A stretch of DNA of 64,000 bases, taken from contig JACHLS010000001.1 in the NCBI GenBank assembly GCA_014204635.1, forward strand, positions 372,001 through 436,000. Direction: 5' to 3'. The notes beneath the pieces were generated by a model. That model was not told where the DNA came from. It made no database searches and worked only from the letters and a program-made list of their open reading frames with translations. Shown in pieces: positions 17,864-32,049 of the stretch. A program made the position numbers and the translations under genes. Source of the stretch: Sporosarcina luteola. Lineage in GTDB: Bacteria; Bacillota; Bacilli; Bacillales_A; Planococcaceae. Numbering within the stretch: position 1 is the first letter of the stretch; each line of letters begins with the position of its first letter.

Positions 17864-18433
17864 ATGGATACATTGCATTTGTGGAAACTGCAACTGGAAC
17901 AGCTTTTGACGGAGTTTGAGGAACAGACGAAACTTGTTCCCGGGACTTTTTTTGTTGTCGGCTGTTCGACGTCGGAGGTTGCGGGCAAGCGAATCGGAAC
18001 GGGTGGAGCGCTGGAAGTTGCTGAAACGTTATTTGCCCCTTTGCAAGCATTTGTGAAGAAACATCGGCTTTATCTGGCATTTCAAGGGTGTGAGCATATT
18101 AACAGAGCGTTGACGATTGAACGACGTGCTGCTGAGAAGTTCAACTTGGACCCTGTATCAGTCATTCCGGTTATTCACGCAGGCGGGTCGATGTCCGCCT
18201 ATGCATTTGAACATTTTGAGGACGCGGTCGTTGTGGAGTCGGTCCGTGCCAATGCGGGAATTGACATTGGGCAGACGCTCATCGGCATGCATTTAAAACC
18301 GGTCGCTGTTCCGATCCGGACGTCCATTAAAACAATAGGGGAAGCTGTTGTGACAGCTGCGACGACCCGGCCGAAATTGATTGGTGGCGAGCGGGCGGTT
18401 TATACACGAAGCCACTTAGATGAAAATTGTTAA
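17864..18433 (+). CDS. ywlG: YwlG family protein (DUF436)
   Basis: 189 residues, a conserved Firmicute protein of unknown function found between rpiB and glyA. It contains FVVGCSTSEVAGKRIGTGG near the N-terminus, the HAGGSMSAYAFEHF segment and VAVPIRTSIKTIGEA. Not membrane-bound. It is probably in an operon with rpiB (12-base gap). Confidence 0.9.
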   Translation: MDTLHLWKLQLEQLLTEFEEQTKLVPGTFFVVGCSTSEVAGKRIGTGGALEVAETLFAPLQAFVKKHRLYLAFQGCEHINRALTIERRAAEKFNLDPVSVIPVIHAGGSMSAYAFEHFEDAVVVESVRANAGIDIGQTLIGMHLKPVAVPIRTSIKTIGEAVVTAATTRPKLIGGERAVYTRSHLDENC

Positions 18434-18575
18434 AGCGCAGATGACAAATGAAACCAAGCGGAACTTTCCTTTATGAGCGAAAGGGATGCTCGGCTTCGGT
18501 TAGGCTGCCTGCTCCAAGGCGAGGCCAGGCACTTCACCGGGCATATATAAAATTGAGGCAAAGGGGAAATGACAC

Positions 18576-19829
18576 ATGGATTTAAGCAATGTAAAGCGTG
18601 AAGATGCGGCGGTATATGAGGCGATCATGGCTGAAAAGAAACGCCAAAACGCCAATATCGAATTGATTGCGTCCGAAAACTTTGTAACGGAAGCAGTCAT
18701 GGAAGCGCAAGGCTCCTACCTGACGAACAAGTATGCAGAAGGCTATCCGGGCAAGCGCTATTACGGCGGCTGTGAACATGTCGATGTCGTGGAGAATATC
18801 GCCCGTGATCGACTCAAGGAGATTTTTGGTGCAACGTATGCAAACGTGCAGGCCCATTCCGGCGCCCAGGCGAATATGGCTGTCTATTTCACTGTTCTGG
18901 AGCCTGGCGATACCGTGCTTGGCATGAACTTATCCCATGGCGGACATTTGACACACGGAAGCCCAGTCAACTTCTCAGGTATTCTGTATAACTTTGTGGA
19001 GTACGGCGTCAGCAAGGAAGACGAGCTTATCGATTATGAGGATGTCCGGCAAAAAGCGTTGGAGCATAAGCCGAAGATGATCGTGGCAGGAGCAAGTGCA
19101 TATCCGCGGGAAATCGATTTTGCGAAATTCCGTGAAATCGCTGATGAAGTAGGCGCTTATCTCATGGTGGATATGGCGCATATCGCTGGTTTGGTGGCAG
19201 CTGGGGAACATCCAAACCCAGTGCCGCATGCTCATTTTGTCACGTCCACTACCCATAAAACCTTGCGCGGGCCTCGTGGTGGACTGATCTTAATCAACGA
19301 AGAATTTGCAGAGCAGTTCGGACGAAAAATCGACAAGACGATTTTTCCAGGAATTCAAGGCGGTCCACTCATGCATGTCATTGCGGCTAAAGCGGTGGCA
19401 TTTGGGGAAGCATTGCAACCGGAATTCAAAACTTACATTCAGCAAGTGAAGAAAAATGCGCGTGCCCTAGCGGAAGGACTACTGGCAGAAGGAGTCGATA
19501 TCGTTTCCGGCGGTACGGACAACCACTTATTGCTGATCAACTTGAAATCACTAGGCATTACCGGGAAAATTGCAGAACACGTCTTGGATGAAGTTGGCAT
19601 TACGGTGAATAAAAACACGATTCCATTTGATACGGAAAGCCCGTTTGTCACATCTGGTGTCCGGATCGGCACACCGGCAGTCACAACTCGTGGTTTCAAA
19701 GAGGAAGAAATGAAGGAAGTCGCTTCTATCATTGCAAAACTTCTTAAAAATCACGAAGACGAGTCCGTCAAAGAAGAATCGAAGCAACGTGTCATAGCGC
19801 TCACAGACCGTTTCCCATTATATAATTGA
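18576..19829 (+). CDS. glyA: Serine hydroxymethyltransferase
   Basis: 417-residue PLP enzyme converting serine and tetrahydrofolate to glycine and methylene-tetrahydrofolate, the main one-carbon source. The PLP lysine lies in [14 protein letters not shown] (about residue 227). Other motifs are [13 protein letters not shown] and VDMAHIAGL. Shine-Dalgarno AAAGGGGAAATG. The 142-base gap upstream shows no riboswitch I can recognise. A terminator follows. Confidence 0.97.
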   Translation: MDLSNVKREDAAVYEAIMAEKKRQNANIELIASENFVTEAVMEAQGSYLTNKYAEGYPGKRYYGGCEHVDVVENIARDRLKEIFGATYANVQAHSGAQANMAVYFTVLEPGDTVLGMNLSHGGHLTHGSPVNFSGILYNFVEYGVSKEDELIDYEDVRQKALEHKPKMIVAGASAYPREIDFAKFREIADEVGAYLMVDMAHIAGLVAAGEHPNPVPHAHFVTSTTHKTLRGPRGGLILINEEFAEQFGRKIDKTIFPGIQGGPLMHVIAAKAVAFGEALQPEFKTYIQQVKKNARALAEGLLAEGVDIVSGGTDNHLLLINLKSLGITGKIAEHVLDEVGITVNKNTIPFDTESPFVTSGVRIGTPAVTTRGFKEEEMKEVASIIAKLLKNHEDESVKEESKQRVIALTDRFPLYN

Positions 19830-19838
19830 TTCAAACGA

Positions 19839-19865
19839 CAAGCCGCCACTGTGCGGCTTTTTGTA
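19839..19865 (+). terminator. Intrinsic terminator of glyA
   Basis: Stem AGCCGC/GCGGCT, short loop, then TTTTTG. Confidence 0.8.
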
Positions 19866-20053
19866 TGCCATCCCAGCAAGCAACCAATATTCGCCTTTTT
19901 TCGTCCTTGTAAAGGAATAGCGAAAAATCGACAGGATGTTGCGAAATCTGCAAGCAGTGCAAGTCTGTGTATCGGCTGGTAAATGCTCAAATAATTCGAC
20001 ATTCATCAACTTTTACAAAGCGCTTGCAGGCCATGCCTCTAGGCGCCGGTTTC

Positions 20054-20062
20054 TGTTATAAT
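20054..20062 (+). promoter_or_regulatory. Extended -10 promoter of upp
   Basis: TGTTATAAT matches the extended -10 (TGNTATAAT). No good -35 lies at 16-18 bases. The start codon is ~30 bases downstream. Confidence 0.55.
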
Positions 20063-20092
20063 GTACTGGACATTTGAAAAGGAGCGATTTAT

Positions 20093-20722
20093 ATGGCGAA
20101 AGTACACGTTTTTGATCACCCGCTCATTCAGCACAAATTGACGTACATCCGGGACATAAATACCGGAACGAAAGAATTCCGCGAACTTGTTGATGAAGTG
20201 GCCACGCTAATGGCGTATGAAATTACGCGCGATTTGCCGCTAGATGAGGTGGAAGTGGAAACGCCGGTCCGCAAGGCGAAATCGAAAGTGCTGGCAGGCA
20301 AGAAACTGGGCATCGTTCCGATTTTACGGGCAGGTATCGGAATGGTAGATGGAATTTTAAAATTGATTCCAGCCGCAAAGGTGGGCCACATCGGACTATT
20401 CCGCGATCCGGAAACCCTGCAGCCGCATGAGTATTTTGTAAAATTGCCGTCCGACGTGTCGGAGCGTGAATTCATCGTTGTCGATCCAATGCTGGCAACA
20501 GGCGGGACTGCTGTGGAGGCGGTCAATTCCCTGAAAAAGCGGGGCGCGAAAAATATCCGGTTCATGTGCCTGATTGCTGCACCGGAAGGCGTCGAGGTAT
20601 TTACTGAAGCACATCCTGATGTGGACGTTTATATCGCAGCACTTGATGAGAAATTGAATGAAAAAGGATACATCGTTCCAGGCTTGGGCGACGCTGGCGA
20701 TCGACTCTTCGGAACGAAATAA
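20093..20722 (+). CDS. upp: Uracil phosphoribosyltransferase
   Basis: 209-residue salvage enzyme converting uracil and PRPP to UMP. The PRPP-binding loop is [16 protein letters not shown] near residue 130. Other conserved parts are [11 protein letters not shown] and the C-terminal [20 protein letters not shown] precedes the ATG. The epimerase gene follows within ~20 bases. Confidence 0.97.
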   Translation: MAKVHVFDHPLIQHKLTYIRDINTGTKEFRELVDEVATLMAYEITRDLPLDEVEVETPVRKAKSKVLAGKKLGIVPILRAGIGMVDGILKLIPAAKVGHIGLFRDPETLQPHEYFVKLPSDVSEREFIVVDPMLATGGTAVEAVNSLKKRGAKNIRFMCLIAAPEGVEVFTEAHPDVDVYIAALDEKLNEKGYIVPGLGDAGDRLFGTK

Positions 20723-20741
20723 CGGGGAAGGCGTGAGTGGT

Positions 20742-21863
20742 TTGACACGGAAATGGAAAGTGATGACAATCTTCGGAACTCGTCCCGAAGCGATTAAAAT
20801 GGCACCGCTTGTACTGGAATTGCAGAAGCATACGGAGGATATCGAATCGATTGTCACCGTTACGGCGCAGCATCGTGAAATGCTTGACCAAGTACTGCAT
20901 ACATTCGGCATTACGCCGGATTATGATCTGAATATCATGAAGGAACGCCAAACATTGGTCGATGTGGCGACACGCGGATTGGAAGGACTCGATCAAATCA
21001 TGAAGGAAGCACAGCCGGATATTGTGCTCGTTCATGGGGATACCTCGACCACTTTCATCGGCAGTTTGGCGGCCTTCTATAATCGGATAGCAGTCGGTCA
21101 CGTCGAGGCGGGTCTGCGGACGGGAAATAAATTCTCGCCGTATCCGGAAGAAATGAATCGGCAGCTGACAGGTGTGTTGGCTGACCTTCACTTTGCACCG
21201 ACCGAGCAATCGGCACGCAATCTGTTGAATGAAGGCAAGCCGGATGGCAGTATTTTCATTACAGGCAATACGGCGATTGACGCCCTGCAGACGACAGTGA
21301 AAGAAGAGTACCATCATCCGATCTTTGATACAATCGGCGACGATCGTCTCATTCTGCTCACGGCCCATCGAAGAGAAAACCTTGGAGAGCCGATGCGCAA
21401 CATGTTCCGTGCTATCATTCGCCTGCTCGACAAACATGATGACATCCAGGTCATCTATCCGATTCATATGAACCCGGCTGTCCGTGAAGTGGCACAGGAA
21501 ATCTTGGCCGATAATGAACGGGTTCATTTGATTGAACCGCTTGAAGTGTTGGATTTCCATAACTTCGCAGCACGCTCCCATATCATCTTGACGGATTCAG
21601 GCGGCATCCAGGAAGAGGCCCCGTCTCTCGGCAAGCCTGTCATTGTCCTTCGGGATACGACGGAACGTCCAGAGGGCATCGCAGCAGGTACCTTAAAGCT
21701 TGCGGGAACAGATGAAGAGGCGATCTTCGAATTGACGGATGTCTTGCTGTCCGATGAAACAGAGTATGCGAAAATGGCGAAAGCGTCTAACCCATACGGG
21801 GATGGACAGGCCTCCAAGCGCATTGTTGAGGCATTAAAAAGTTACTTACGCTCCATTGGATAA
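20742..21863 (+). CDS. mnaA: UDP-N-acetylglucosamine 2-epimerase (non-hydrolysing)
   Basis: About 373 residues. It interconverts UDP-GlcNAc and UDP-ManNAc, which is used for wall teichoic acid linkage units and other ManNAc polymers. The family start VMTIFGTRPEAIKMAPL, the LVHGDTSTTF and GHVEAGLRTG segments, LTAHRRENLGEP and LTDSGGIQEEAPSLGKP are all present. The frame stays open into upp, but TTG at 20742 has GGGGAAGG at suitable distance and gives the family N-terminus. The nearby GTG at 20733 is too close to that site. Confidence 0.94.
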   Translation: MTRKWKVMTIFGTRPEAIKMAPLVLELQKHTEDIESIVTVTAQHREMLDQVLHTFGITPDYDLNIMKERQTLVDVATRGLEGLDQIMKEAQPDIVLVHGDTSTTFIGSLAAFYNRIAVGHVEAGLRTGNKFSPYPEEMNRQLTGVLADLHFAPTEQSARNLLNEGKPDGSIFITGNTAIDALQTTVKEEYHHPIFDTIGDDRLILLTAHRRENLGEPMRNMFRAIIRLLDKHDDIQVIYPIHMNPAVREVAQEILADNERVHLIEPLEVLDFHNFAARSHIILTDSGGIQEEAPSLGKPVIVLRDTTERPEGIAAGTLKLAGTDEEAIFELTDVLLSDETEYAKMAKASNPYGDGQASKRIVEALKSYLRSIG

Positions 21864-22440
21864 AGGAGGATGGTCCGCAATCAAGGCCATCCAAGCCTGC
21901 ATTGCTGTTCCATGTTGAAATCCGTATATGCAGTGTAGAAATAAGAGAAAGTCGCAACCTATGCCAGGATTGTCCATTCATTGGACAATCCATTTTTATT
22001 TCTCAGATTTTGGGGTATAGGTGTTTAAAGCAGGCGTACTTGTTTAATAGATGGATGGCAGGGAATGGGTACACATCGGAACTTGTGCGTTCGGCAACAA
22101 GGATTGCCGGGCATGCTCAGGAAATGATCAGTTTTTCCTTCTTGCTGTTAAATTAGCAGCCCGATGCCTTTTTCCTGCGACAATTTCTCGGCTAATCGTG
22201 CCAAAACTCATTGCCATTACAGGCGAGCCGTTCACAGGCAGATTCAATTCGGGATGAATGGAGAGCGGCCAAATGGGCAGCGAATGGAAATGAATTACAC
22301 CAAGTGCGGACTTTAGAGCATATGCTACAGCGTGATTTGAGAACGGATCGGCAAAGGGCCCTTCAGCAAATTGTGAACGCAGCAGCAAAACATCCAAGTC
22401 TGTTCGTCCATGCAGTAACGGTGAGGGAGGGGGTGCTCTC
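21864..22440 (+). other. Intergenic region between mnaA and the DedA gene
   Basis: Contains a clear terminator (next entry). An open frame at 22211-22459 encodes an Arg/Ala-rich helical sequence overlapping the DedA start, but it has no ribosome-binding site and only a TTG. It may be the 3' remnant of a gene. Nothing else is recognisable. Confidence 0.35.
21967..22004 (+). terminator. Intrinsic terminator downstream of mnaA
   Basis: Perfect 10-bp stem GGATTGTCCA/TGGACAATCC, five-base loop, then ATTTTTATTT. Confidence 0.9.
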
Positions 22441-23043
22441 ATGTCAATGGAAGCAGTAGAAGCATACATCATTCAATACGGCTTTATTGTTATTTTCATA
22501 GCGTTGTTTTTCGGAATAGTCGGTATTCCGGCGCCAGAAGAATCGTTTCTGTTTCTGATCGGAATGATGGCGGCAAGCAGTCAATTGCATCTCGTAACGA
22601 GCAGCATCAGTGCGGTCGCTGGAGCGTTGACAGGAATGGCTATCGCGTATTGGGCGGGAAGGTTTTTTGGAATGGCGCTGATTCGGAAGTTTGGTAAATA
22701 TATCGGCCTGACGGATGAAAAAGTGGCAGTCTTTCAAAAAAAGTTTCAGAAGAGGGCGGATTGGACTGTCTTTTTAGGATATTTCCTGCCGGGTTTGCGA
22801 CAAGCAAGTCCATATATCGCTGGCATGATGAAAATGAAAGGCAAACGATTTATGGTGATATCCATCCTTGGAGCAATTACTTGGGTCGGTCTTTATATTG
22901 GGTTGGGCATCCTCTCCGCCACCTATCTCCCCATCAAAGCGAAATATGTACCATATTTTGGGGTGGCCTTCTTGATCATCCTGCTGATCCAATTCATACG
23001 TAAAGCGTATCAGAAAAAAAGGAATGGAGGTGCTTCGGTTTGA
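22441..23043 (+). CDS. DedA family membrane protein
   Basis: 200 residues of the DedA/SNARE-associated (VTT) superfamily, which includes undecaprenyl-phosphate and phospholipid flippases. Family features are the re-entrant GIPAPEESFLFLIG and the FLGYFLPGLRQASPYIAGMMKM motif with conserved Arg. About five hydrophobic segments. GAGGGAGGGGG precedes the ATG. The stop overlaps the TTG of the next glycosyltransferase gene, so they are coupled. A lipid-carrier or membrane-lipid role is likely. Confidence 0.88.
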   Translation: MSMEAVEAYIIQYGFIVIFIALFFGIVGIPAPEESFLFLIGMMAASSQLHLVTSSISAVAGALTGMAIAYWAGRFFGMALIRKFGKYIGLTDEKVAVFQKKFQKRADWTVFLGYFLPGLRQASPYIAGMMKMKGKRFMVISILGAITWVGLYIGLGILSATYLPIKAKYVPYFGVAFLIILLIQFIRKAYQKKRNGGASV

Positions 23044-24224
23044 AAATTGTCATTTTCCCCTTTTTCCGCTTTCCGTCCGGCCATTCCAAAGTGGCGGAGG
23101 CGATCGAGGAGCGGATTGTGGATATGTATCCGGGAGCCACAGTGAAGACCGTCGATTTTTTAAGTTATTGCAATGGTTTTCTCGGGAAGTTTGTCTCCTC
23201 CTTTTATATGAAACTGATCAATACGACTCCGGATTTCTACCAGAAAGCCTATCGCTTTTTTATAATGAAAGAGCAGAATGGCGGAAAAAAACATGTTCGG
23301 CGTTTCTCCCCCCTCTACTTTGAAAGGAAAATGCTCAGTTTGATCAAAGAGGAGGAACCAGACTTATTGGTGTTCACCCATTCCTTTCCATCCTGCATTT
23401 TTGGAAGGCTAGCCCGCAAAAAGAAGATTTCTGGCATTCCCGCCATTAATGCGTATACAGATTTCTTCATTAATGACGTATGGGCGAAATCAGAAGTCAT
23501 GTATCACTTTGTACCGCATCCGGGTGTGAGAGATACGCTGATGAAAACGTACGGAGTGTCCGAGGGAAATATCTTCGTTACAGGCATTCCAATCAAGAAA
23601 ATATACAAACGGCGTGCGCGTCAAAGTGTCTTGCCGCTGCGCAACATCATCGTGGCTGGAGGAAATACAGGTTTATTTGACATAGAATCGATTGCTTCCT
23701 TGTTGACGTCCTTTCCCGACATTCAATTCACTATATTATGCGGCCGCAATATCGAGTACAAGAGGCGGTTGGAACATTTCGGATTACCGAATGCAAGTAT
23801 AAAAGGGTACATTGAAAGCTGTGAAGAGATGAATTTATTATATGAGCAGGCGGATGCGATCTTAACGAAGCCGGGCGGAGTGACGATTGCCGAATCTCTA
23901 TATAAACGCGTCCCTATCATGATTTGCAATCATTTGCCCGGACAAGAACAGATTAATATGCAGCACTTGACGGAAAGCGGCGTGGCAATCGCCATAGATA
24001 ATAGAAACAAGATGTCAGAGCTACTGACGGATACGGCATTGTTCCAACGGATGATGGCGGAGATGGATGCTTACGTCGATCGTTTGAAGACGGACGTGGA
24101 AGATGCGCTGGAACAAGTAGTGATCAGGGAACTTAAAAAGCGGGTAGTGCCGTATTATAAACCATTGGATTGGCATGCGGGCCTTCAGGGCATAAAAAAA
24201 ATGCCGCGTGAATTGCAAAGATAA
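23040..24224 (+). CDS. Glycolipid-type glycosyltransferase (MGDG synthase/UgtP-like)
   Basis: 394 residues of the GT28/MurG-like fold. The N-terminal domain starts KIVIFPFFRFPSGHSKVAEAI, as in the MGDG synthase N-terminal family. The C-terminal donor-binding domain has IVAGGNTG and the signature ILTKPGGVTIAES. Such enzymes transfer hexose from UDP-sugars to diacylglycerol. Start is a TTG at 23040 overlapping the DedA stop; the Shine-Dalgarno GGAATGGAGG lies inside the DedA gene. The acceptor is not determined. This pair is inserted between mnaA and the atp operon. Confidence 0.82.
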   Translation: MKIVIFPFFRFPSGHSKVAEAIEERIVDMYPGATVKTVDFLSYCNGFLGKFVSSFYMKLINTTPDFYQKAYRFFIMKEQNGGKKHVRRFSPLYFERKMLSLIKEEEPDLLVFTHSFPSCIFGRLARKKKISGIPAINAYTDFFINDVWAKSEVMYHFVPHPGVRDTLMKTYGVSEGNIFVTGIPIKKIYKRRARQSVLPLRNIIVAGGNTGLFDIESIASLLTSFPDIQFTILCGRNIEYKRRLEHFGLPNASIKGYIESCEEMNLLYEQADAILTKPGGVTIAESLYKRVPIMICNHLPGQEQINMQHLTESGVAIAIDNRNKMSELLTDTALFQRMMAEMDAYVDRLKTDVEDALEQVVIRELKKRVVPYYKPLDWHAGLQGIKKMPRELQR

Positions 24225-24258
24225 GACGAAGGAATACAACCAAGTCCTTCGTCTCTTT
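24225..24258 (+). terminator. Terminator after the glycosyltransferase gene
   Basis: Stem GACGAAGGA/TCCTTCGTC with an 11-base loop and a short, weak T-rich tail. Confidence 0.65.
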
Positions 24259-24384
24259 GCATATCTTTTGATGAAATTTCCTATGTAAAAGATTTTACGA
24301 TAAAATGCAACATTTTTTCGCTAAAATAAATATGGCGATTGTTTGACATTAAGTAGAGTTTGTGAAGAATTTCACGGGAATCAA

Positions 24385-24413
24385 TTGACATCAAAATGCC
24401 CCTATTGTATGCT
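24385..24413 (+). promoter_or_regulatory. Main promoter of the atp operon
   Basis: TTGACA (24385-24390), 17 bases, TATGCT (24408-24413). The predicted start is near 24420, giving a leader of about 330 bases before atpI. Confidence 0.75.
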
Positions 24414-24419
24414 AACAAA

Positions 24420-24747
24420 GGGTAAGAATGATAGGGATTCGTCCATATCTAGGGTGGCATTCTCCACCCTTTTGGAGAATTGCATCATCCTTGCGCTGGA
24501 TGCCAAATCGTTTGGTTATTGGCCTTGTCACGTCTGCAAGAATAGCAACGTATCCAGGTGAACCGAATTTGGCGATTCAAATTTACTTAATTTACAGGTT
24601 CCGGCCTTTATTCGGAGTCCTAGCGCGGTACAAGCATAACGGGTTGATTTAACCAGTACTGCGTATCCACGCACCCTGTTCCGTCGGCAGCCTTCGTGCC
24701 GCTGCTAAAATTATATCCAAAATAATAACCCGGGAGAATCACCTGCC
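24420..24747 (+). promoter_or_regulatory. Long atp leader with a possible attenuator
   Basis: Hairpin AGGGTGG/CCACCCT (24451-24457 with 24464-24470) is followed by TTTT. Its loop and 3' arm include ATTCTCC (24459-24465), which can instead pair with GGAGAAT (24474-24480), so two mutually exclusive structures are possible. No gene is apparent in the leader. Confidence 0.45.
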
Positions 24748-25119
24748 ATGCATACATTGCGAGAAATCTTTACAAGACAAAAGAAGGCTCTCTTTTTTTT
24801 GCTCGCTTTGTTTATGTTAGGATGGTTTTTTACTGACTTCAAGACATTTTTTGCGGGTATGTGCCTCGGTTCTCTATTAGGATTGTATAATTTTTGGATA
24901 CTTGTCCGTAGAATGGAAAGATTCGATCGGTCTATTACGGAAGGGAAAGGAAGAAGTTCGCTTGGAACGCCTTTGCGTTTCGCGTCCGGAGTTGCGGCGG
25001 CGGCCATTTCACTGGCCATGCCGGAAACGTTCAATCTGATCGGTACGGTGATCGGCCTTATGATCCCTTATGCCTGGTTGCTGATTGATAGGATACTATT
25101 TCACGCAAAGAATCCTTAA
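24748..25119 (+). CDS. atpI: ATP synthase subunit I
   Basis: 123-residue membrane protein with about four helices, assisting c-ring assembly in the Fo sector. AFFSDFK-like features are weak, but the position before atpB, the size and the hydrophobic profile (FLLALFMLGWFF, FFAGMCLGSLLGLYNFWIL) fit. Shine-Dalgarno CGGGAGAAT. First gene of the operon. Confidence 0.85.
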   Translation: MHTLREIFTRQKKALFFLLALFMLGWFFTDFKTFFAGMCLGSLLGLYNFWILVRRMERFDRSITEGKGRSSLGTPLRFASGVAAAAISLAMPETFNLIGTVIGLMIPYAWLLIDRILFHAKNP

Positions 25120-25124
25120 TCTGA

Positions 25125-25859
<735 letters not shown>

Positions 25860-25903
25860 ACATATATAACCCGGTATCCGGGATCAAAAACATACTATAT
25901 TAA

Positions 25904-26149
<246 letters not shown>

Positions 26150-26170
26150 AAATAGGTCCATACTATTTAA

Positions 26171-26202
26171 ATGGCGAAGTACGCTAGTTTGTCCTTCGCC
26201 AT
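26171..26202 (+). terminator. Intra-operon hairpin between atpE and atpF
   Basis: Perfect 9-bp stem ATGGCGAAG/CTTCGCCAT with a 14-base loop; only a weak T content follows. It may slow polymerase or protect the 3' end of an atpE message, which would suit the high c-subunit stoichiometry. Confidence 0.5.
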
Positions 26203-26311
26203 TCATTTATGTCGCTTGTCGGCAGCTGAAATTGAAAATAATGAATCTGTGTTCTTTCTATAACGAAACGAAATGAAAAAGTTATGAGCTCTTGAAGGGA
26301 GTGAAACAATC

Positions 26312-26869
26312 GTGTTTGGAGAATCCTTCGTCCTTTTGTCGGCGAGTGCCGATGCGGGATTTTTGGCGAAATTAAATGATCCGGCAGGTCTGAACCTAGG
26401 CGACATTATCGTCACGGTCCTATTCTTCAGTATCCTCATGATTCTTTTAAAGAAATTCGCATGGGGTCCGCTTATGGGTGTAATGGATCAGCGTGCCGAG
26501 TTGATTGCCACTGAAATCGAAGCGGCTGAAAAAAGTCGTCTAGCATCAGAACAACTTCTTGAAGAACAGCGTGCCCTTTTAAAAGAAGCGCGTGAAAACG
26601 CACAATCGATTGTTGACAATGCGAAGAAGCAAGGTGAAGCGCAGCGTGAGGAATTGGTTGTAGCAGCTCGTGCGGAAGTGAACCGCATGAAGGAATCAGC
26701 CGCTATTGAAATCGCAATGGAGAAAGAAAAAGCGGTGGCAGCCGTTCGTGAAGAATTCGTTTCCCTTTCAATCCTTGCTGCTTCCAAAGTACTTGGCAAA
26801 GAAATTTCCGAGGAAGACAACCGTGCTTTGATTGAAGAAACGATTGTGAAGGCAGGCGAAGGCCGATGA
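26312..26869 (+). CDS. atpF: ATP synthase Fo subunit b
   Basis: 185-residue peripheral stalk subunit: one N-terminal membrane helix (IIVTVLFFSILMILL) and a long charged helix for dimerisation. GTG start at 26312 with AGGGAG upstream. The N-terminus is longer than in E. coli, as in Bacillus. Stop overlaps the atpH start by four bases. Confidence 0.95.
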   Translation: MFGESFVLLSASADAGFLAKLNDPAGLNLGDIIVTVLFFSILMILLKKFAWGPLMGVMDQRAELIATEIEAAEKSRLASEQLLEEQRALLKEARENAQSIVDNAKKQGEAQREELVVAARAEVNRMKESAAIEIAMEKEKAVAAVREEFVSLSILAASKVLGKEISEEDNRALIEETIVKAGEGR

Positions 26870-27405
26870 GCCAATCGGTTGTAGCGAAACGTTATGCGAC
26901 AGCATTATTCGAACTGGCGCAGAAACATGGGCAAACCCTTTCCATCCAAGAAGAAGTAACGGAAGTGAATAAGGCGTTCCGTGATAATAAAGGTCTTGGT
27001 GAATTGTTGACTTCCCCTGATTTATCGGAAGCAGCGAAAAAGGAAATGCTATCCGGCATATTAAAAGGTGTTAACCCGATTATCTTGAATACATTGTTCG
27101 TTCTGCTCGATGCAAAGCGTATGGACGAAGTGCTCAATGTGTTCGAAGCGTTCCAAGAACTTGCGAACAACGCGGCGGGCATTGCGGATGCAAAAGTATA
27201 TTCCACACGCCCATTGACGGATCTTGAGAGAAATTCGATTTCTACAACATTTGCACATAAAGTCGGTAAACAAGCTTTACGAATTGAAAATATCATTGAT
27301 CCAAGCTTGATCGGAGGCATCCGCCTGCAGATCGGCAATCAGATTTACGATAGCAGCATCGGCGCCAAGCTCGAAAAACTGCAACGTAAATTGATCGGAT
27401 CCTAA
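26866..27405 (+). CDS. atpH: ATP synthase F1 subunit delta
   Basis: 179-residue subunit linking the b stalk to the alpha3beta3 head. N-terminal helical bundle (VVAKRYATALFELAQKHG) and C-terminal signature IDPSLIGGIRLQIGNQIYDSSI. Overlaps atpF (ATGA). Confidence 0.95.
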   Translation: MSQSVVAKRYATALFELAQKHGQTLSIQEEVTEVNKAFRDNKGLGELLTSPDLSEAAKKEMLSGILKGVNPIILNTLFVLLDAKRMDEVLNVFEAFQELANNAAGIADAKVYSTRPLTDLERNSISTTFAHKVGKQALRIENIIDPSLIGGIRLQIGNQIYDSSIGAKLEKLQRKLIGS

Positions 27406-27417
27406 TCTGAATTGTGA

Positions 27418-28941
<1,524 letters not shown>

Positions 28942-28982
28942 GTAACTCTCGGAAAAGGATTTTCGGTCTAAATAAACGATAA

Positions 28983-29852
<870 letters not shown>

Positions 29853-29858
29853 GGATGA

Positions 29859-31307
<1,449 letters not shown>

Positions 31308-31331
31308 TAAAAGGGTTCAGGAGGGAATAAA

Positions 31332-31733
31332 ATGAGTACCATCAAAGTAAATATCGTCACTCCCGACGGCCCTGTTAGTGAAACCGAAGCAAATATGGTC
31401 ATTGCCGCCACGGAAACGGGCGAAATGGGGATTCTTCCCGGCCATATCGCAATGGTTGCACCTTTGAAAATCGGTGCTCTCCGCCTGAAAACGGGCAACT
31501 CGACCGAAGCAATCGCTATCCACGGCGGCTTCATCGAAGTTCGTCCGGATGTCATTACCGTTTTGGCACAACAAGCGGAAAAGGCTTCCGATATTGATCT
31601 CGCTCGTGCACAGCGCGCTGCCAAACGGGCAGAAGAAGCGCTTCAAGCGAAAGCGGATAATCTGGAAGCCAAGCTGATCGAACTTGATTTGCAACGGGCC
31701 ATTAACCGGATAAAAGTTCACGAAATGAGATAA
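31332..31733 (+). CDS. atpC: ATP synthase F1 subunit epsilon
   Basis: 133-residue central-stalk subunit: N-terminal beta-sandwich with GEMGILPGHIAMVAPL and a C-terminal helical hairpin (LARAQRAAKRAEEALQ) that can inhibit ATP hydrolysis. Last gene of the operon; a terminator follows. Confidence 0.96.
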   Translation: MSTIKVNIVTPDGPVSETEANMVIAATETGEMGILPGHIAMVAPLKIGALRLKTGNSTEAIAIHGGFIEVRPDVITVLAQQAEKASDIDLARAQRAAKRAEEALQAKADNLEAKLIELDLQRAINRIKVHEMR

Positions 31734-31747
31734 GTGCAAAGGAATGG

Positions 31748-31780
31748 CGGGCAGAGTTCATTTTCTGCCCGTTTTTTTCC
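31748..31780 (+). terminator. Terminator of the atp operon
   Basis: Stem CGGGCAGA/TCTGCCCG, 8-base loop, then seven T. Confidence 0.92.
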
Positions 31781-31812
31781 CTTTTAGACGTTTGAGTAAG
31801 GAGCTTTAAAAA

Positions 31813-32049
31813 TTGAACAGCATATTTGCATATAATCCGTTATTAGCAATCCTATCCCACATCTTTTTCATCGGACTTTCATTTTACGCCCTTCAAGCTA
31901 TCATGCCCGAAAAAATTATTCGTAAGAATCAAGTGTTCCGTGCGCAACTTTTATTCATTTTACTAAGTTTTGCGATTGGTTCAGCCGTATCAAATTTCTT
32001 TTTAGACATATCCTATTGGTCAGGAAGGATTCCGACCTACTTCCAATAA
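31813..32049 (+). CDS. ywzB: DUF1146 family membrane protein (YwzB)
   Basis: 78 residues with two hydrophobic segments (LLAILSHIFFIGLSFYALQA and LLFILLSFAIGSAVSNFF). Conserved between the atp operon and murA in Bacilli; function unknown. TTG start with AAGGAG upstream. Confidence 0.85.
   Translation: MNSIFAYNPLLAILSHIFFIGLSFYALQAIMPEKIIRKNQVFRAQLLFILLSFAIGSAVSNFFLDISYWSGRIPTYFQ

Noticed and set aside
20601-21581. Long minus-strand open frame opposite mnaA
   Set aside because: Shadow of the real gene on the other strand.
22211-22459. Arg/Ala-rich open frame overlapping the DedA start
   Set aside because: Only a TTG without ribosome-binding site; could be a 3' remnant but not enough to call a gene.
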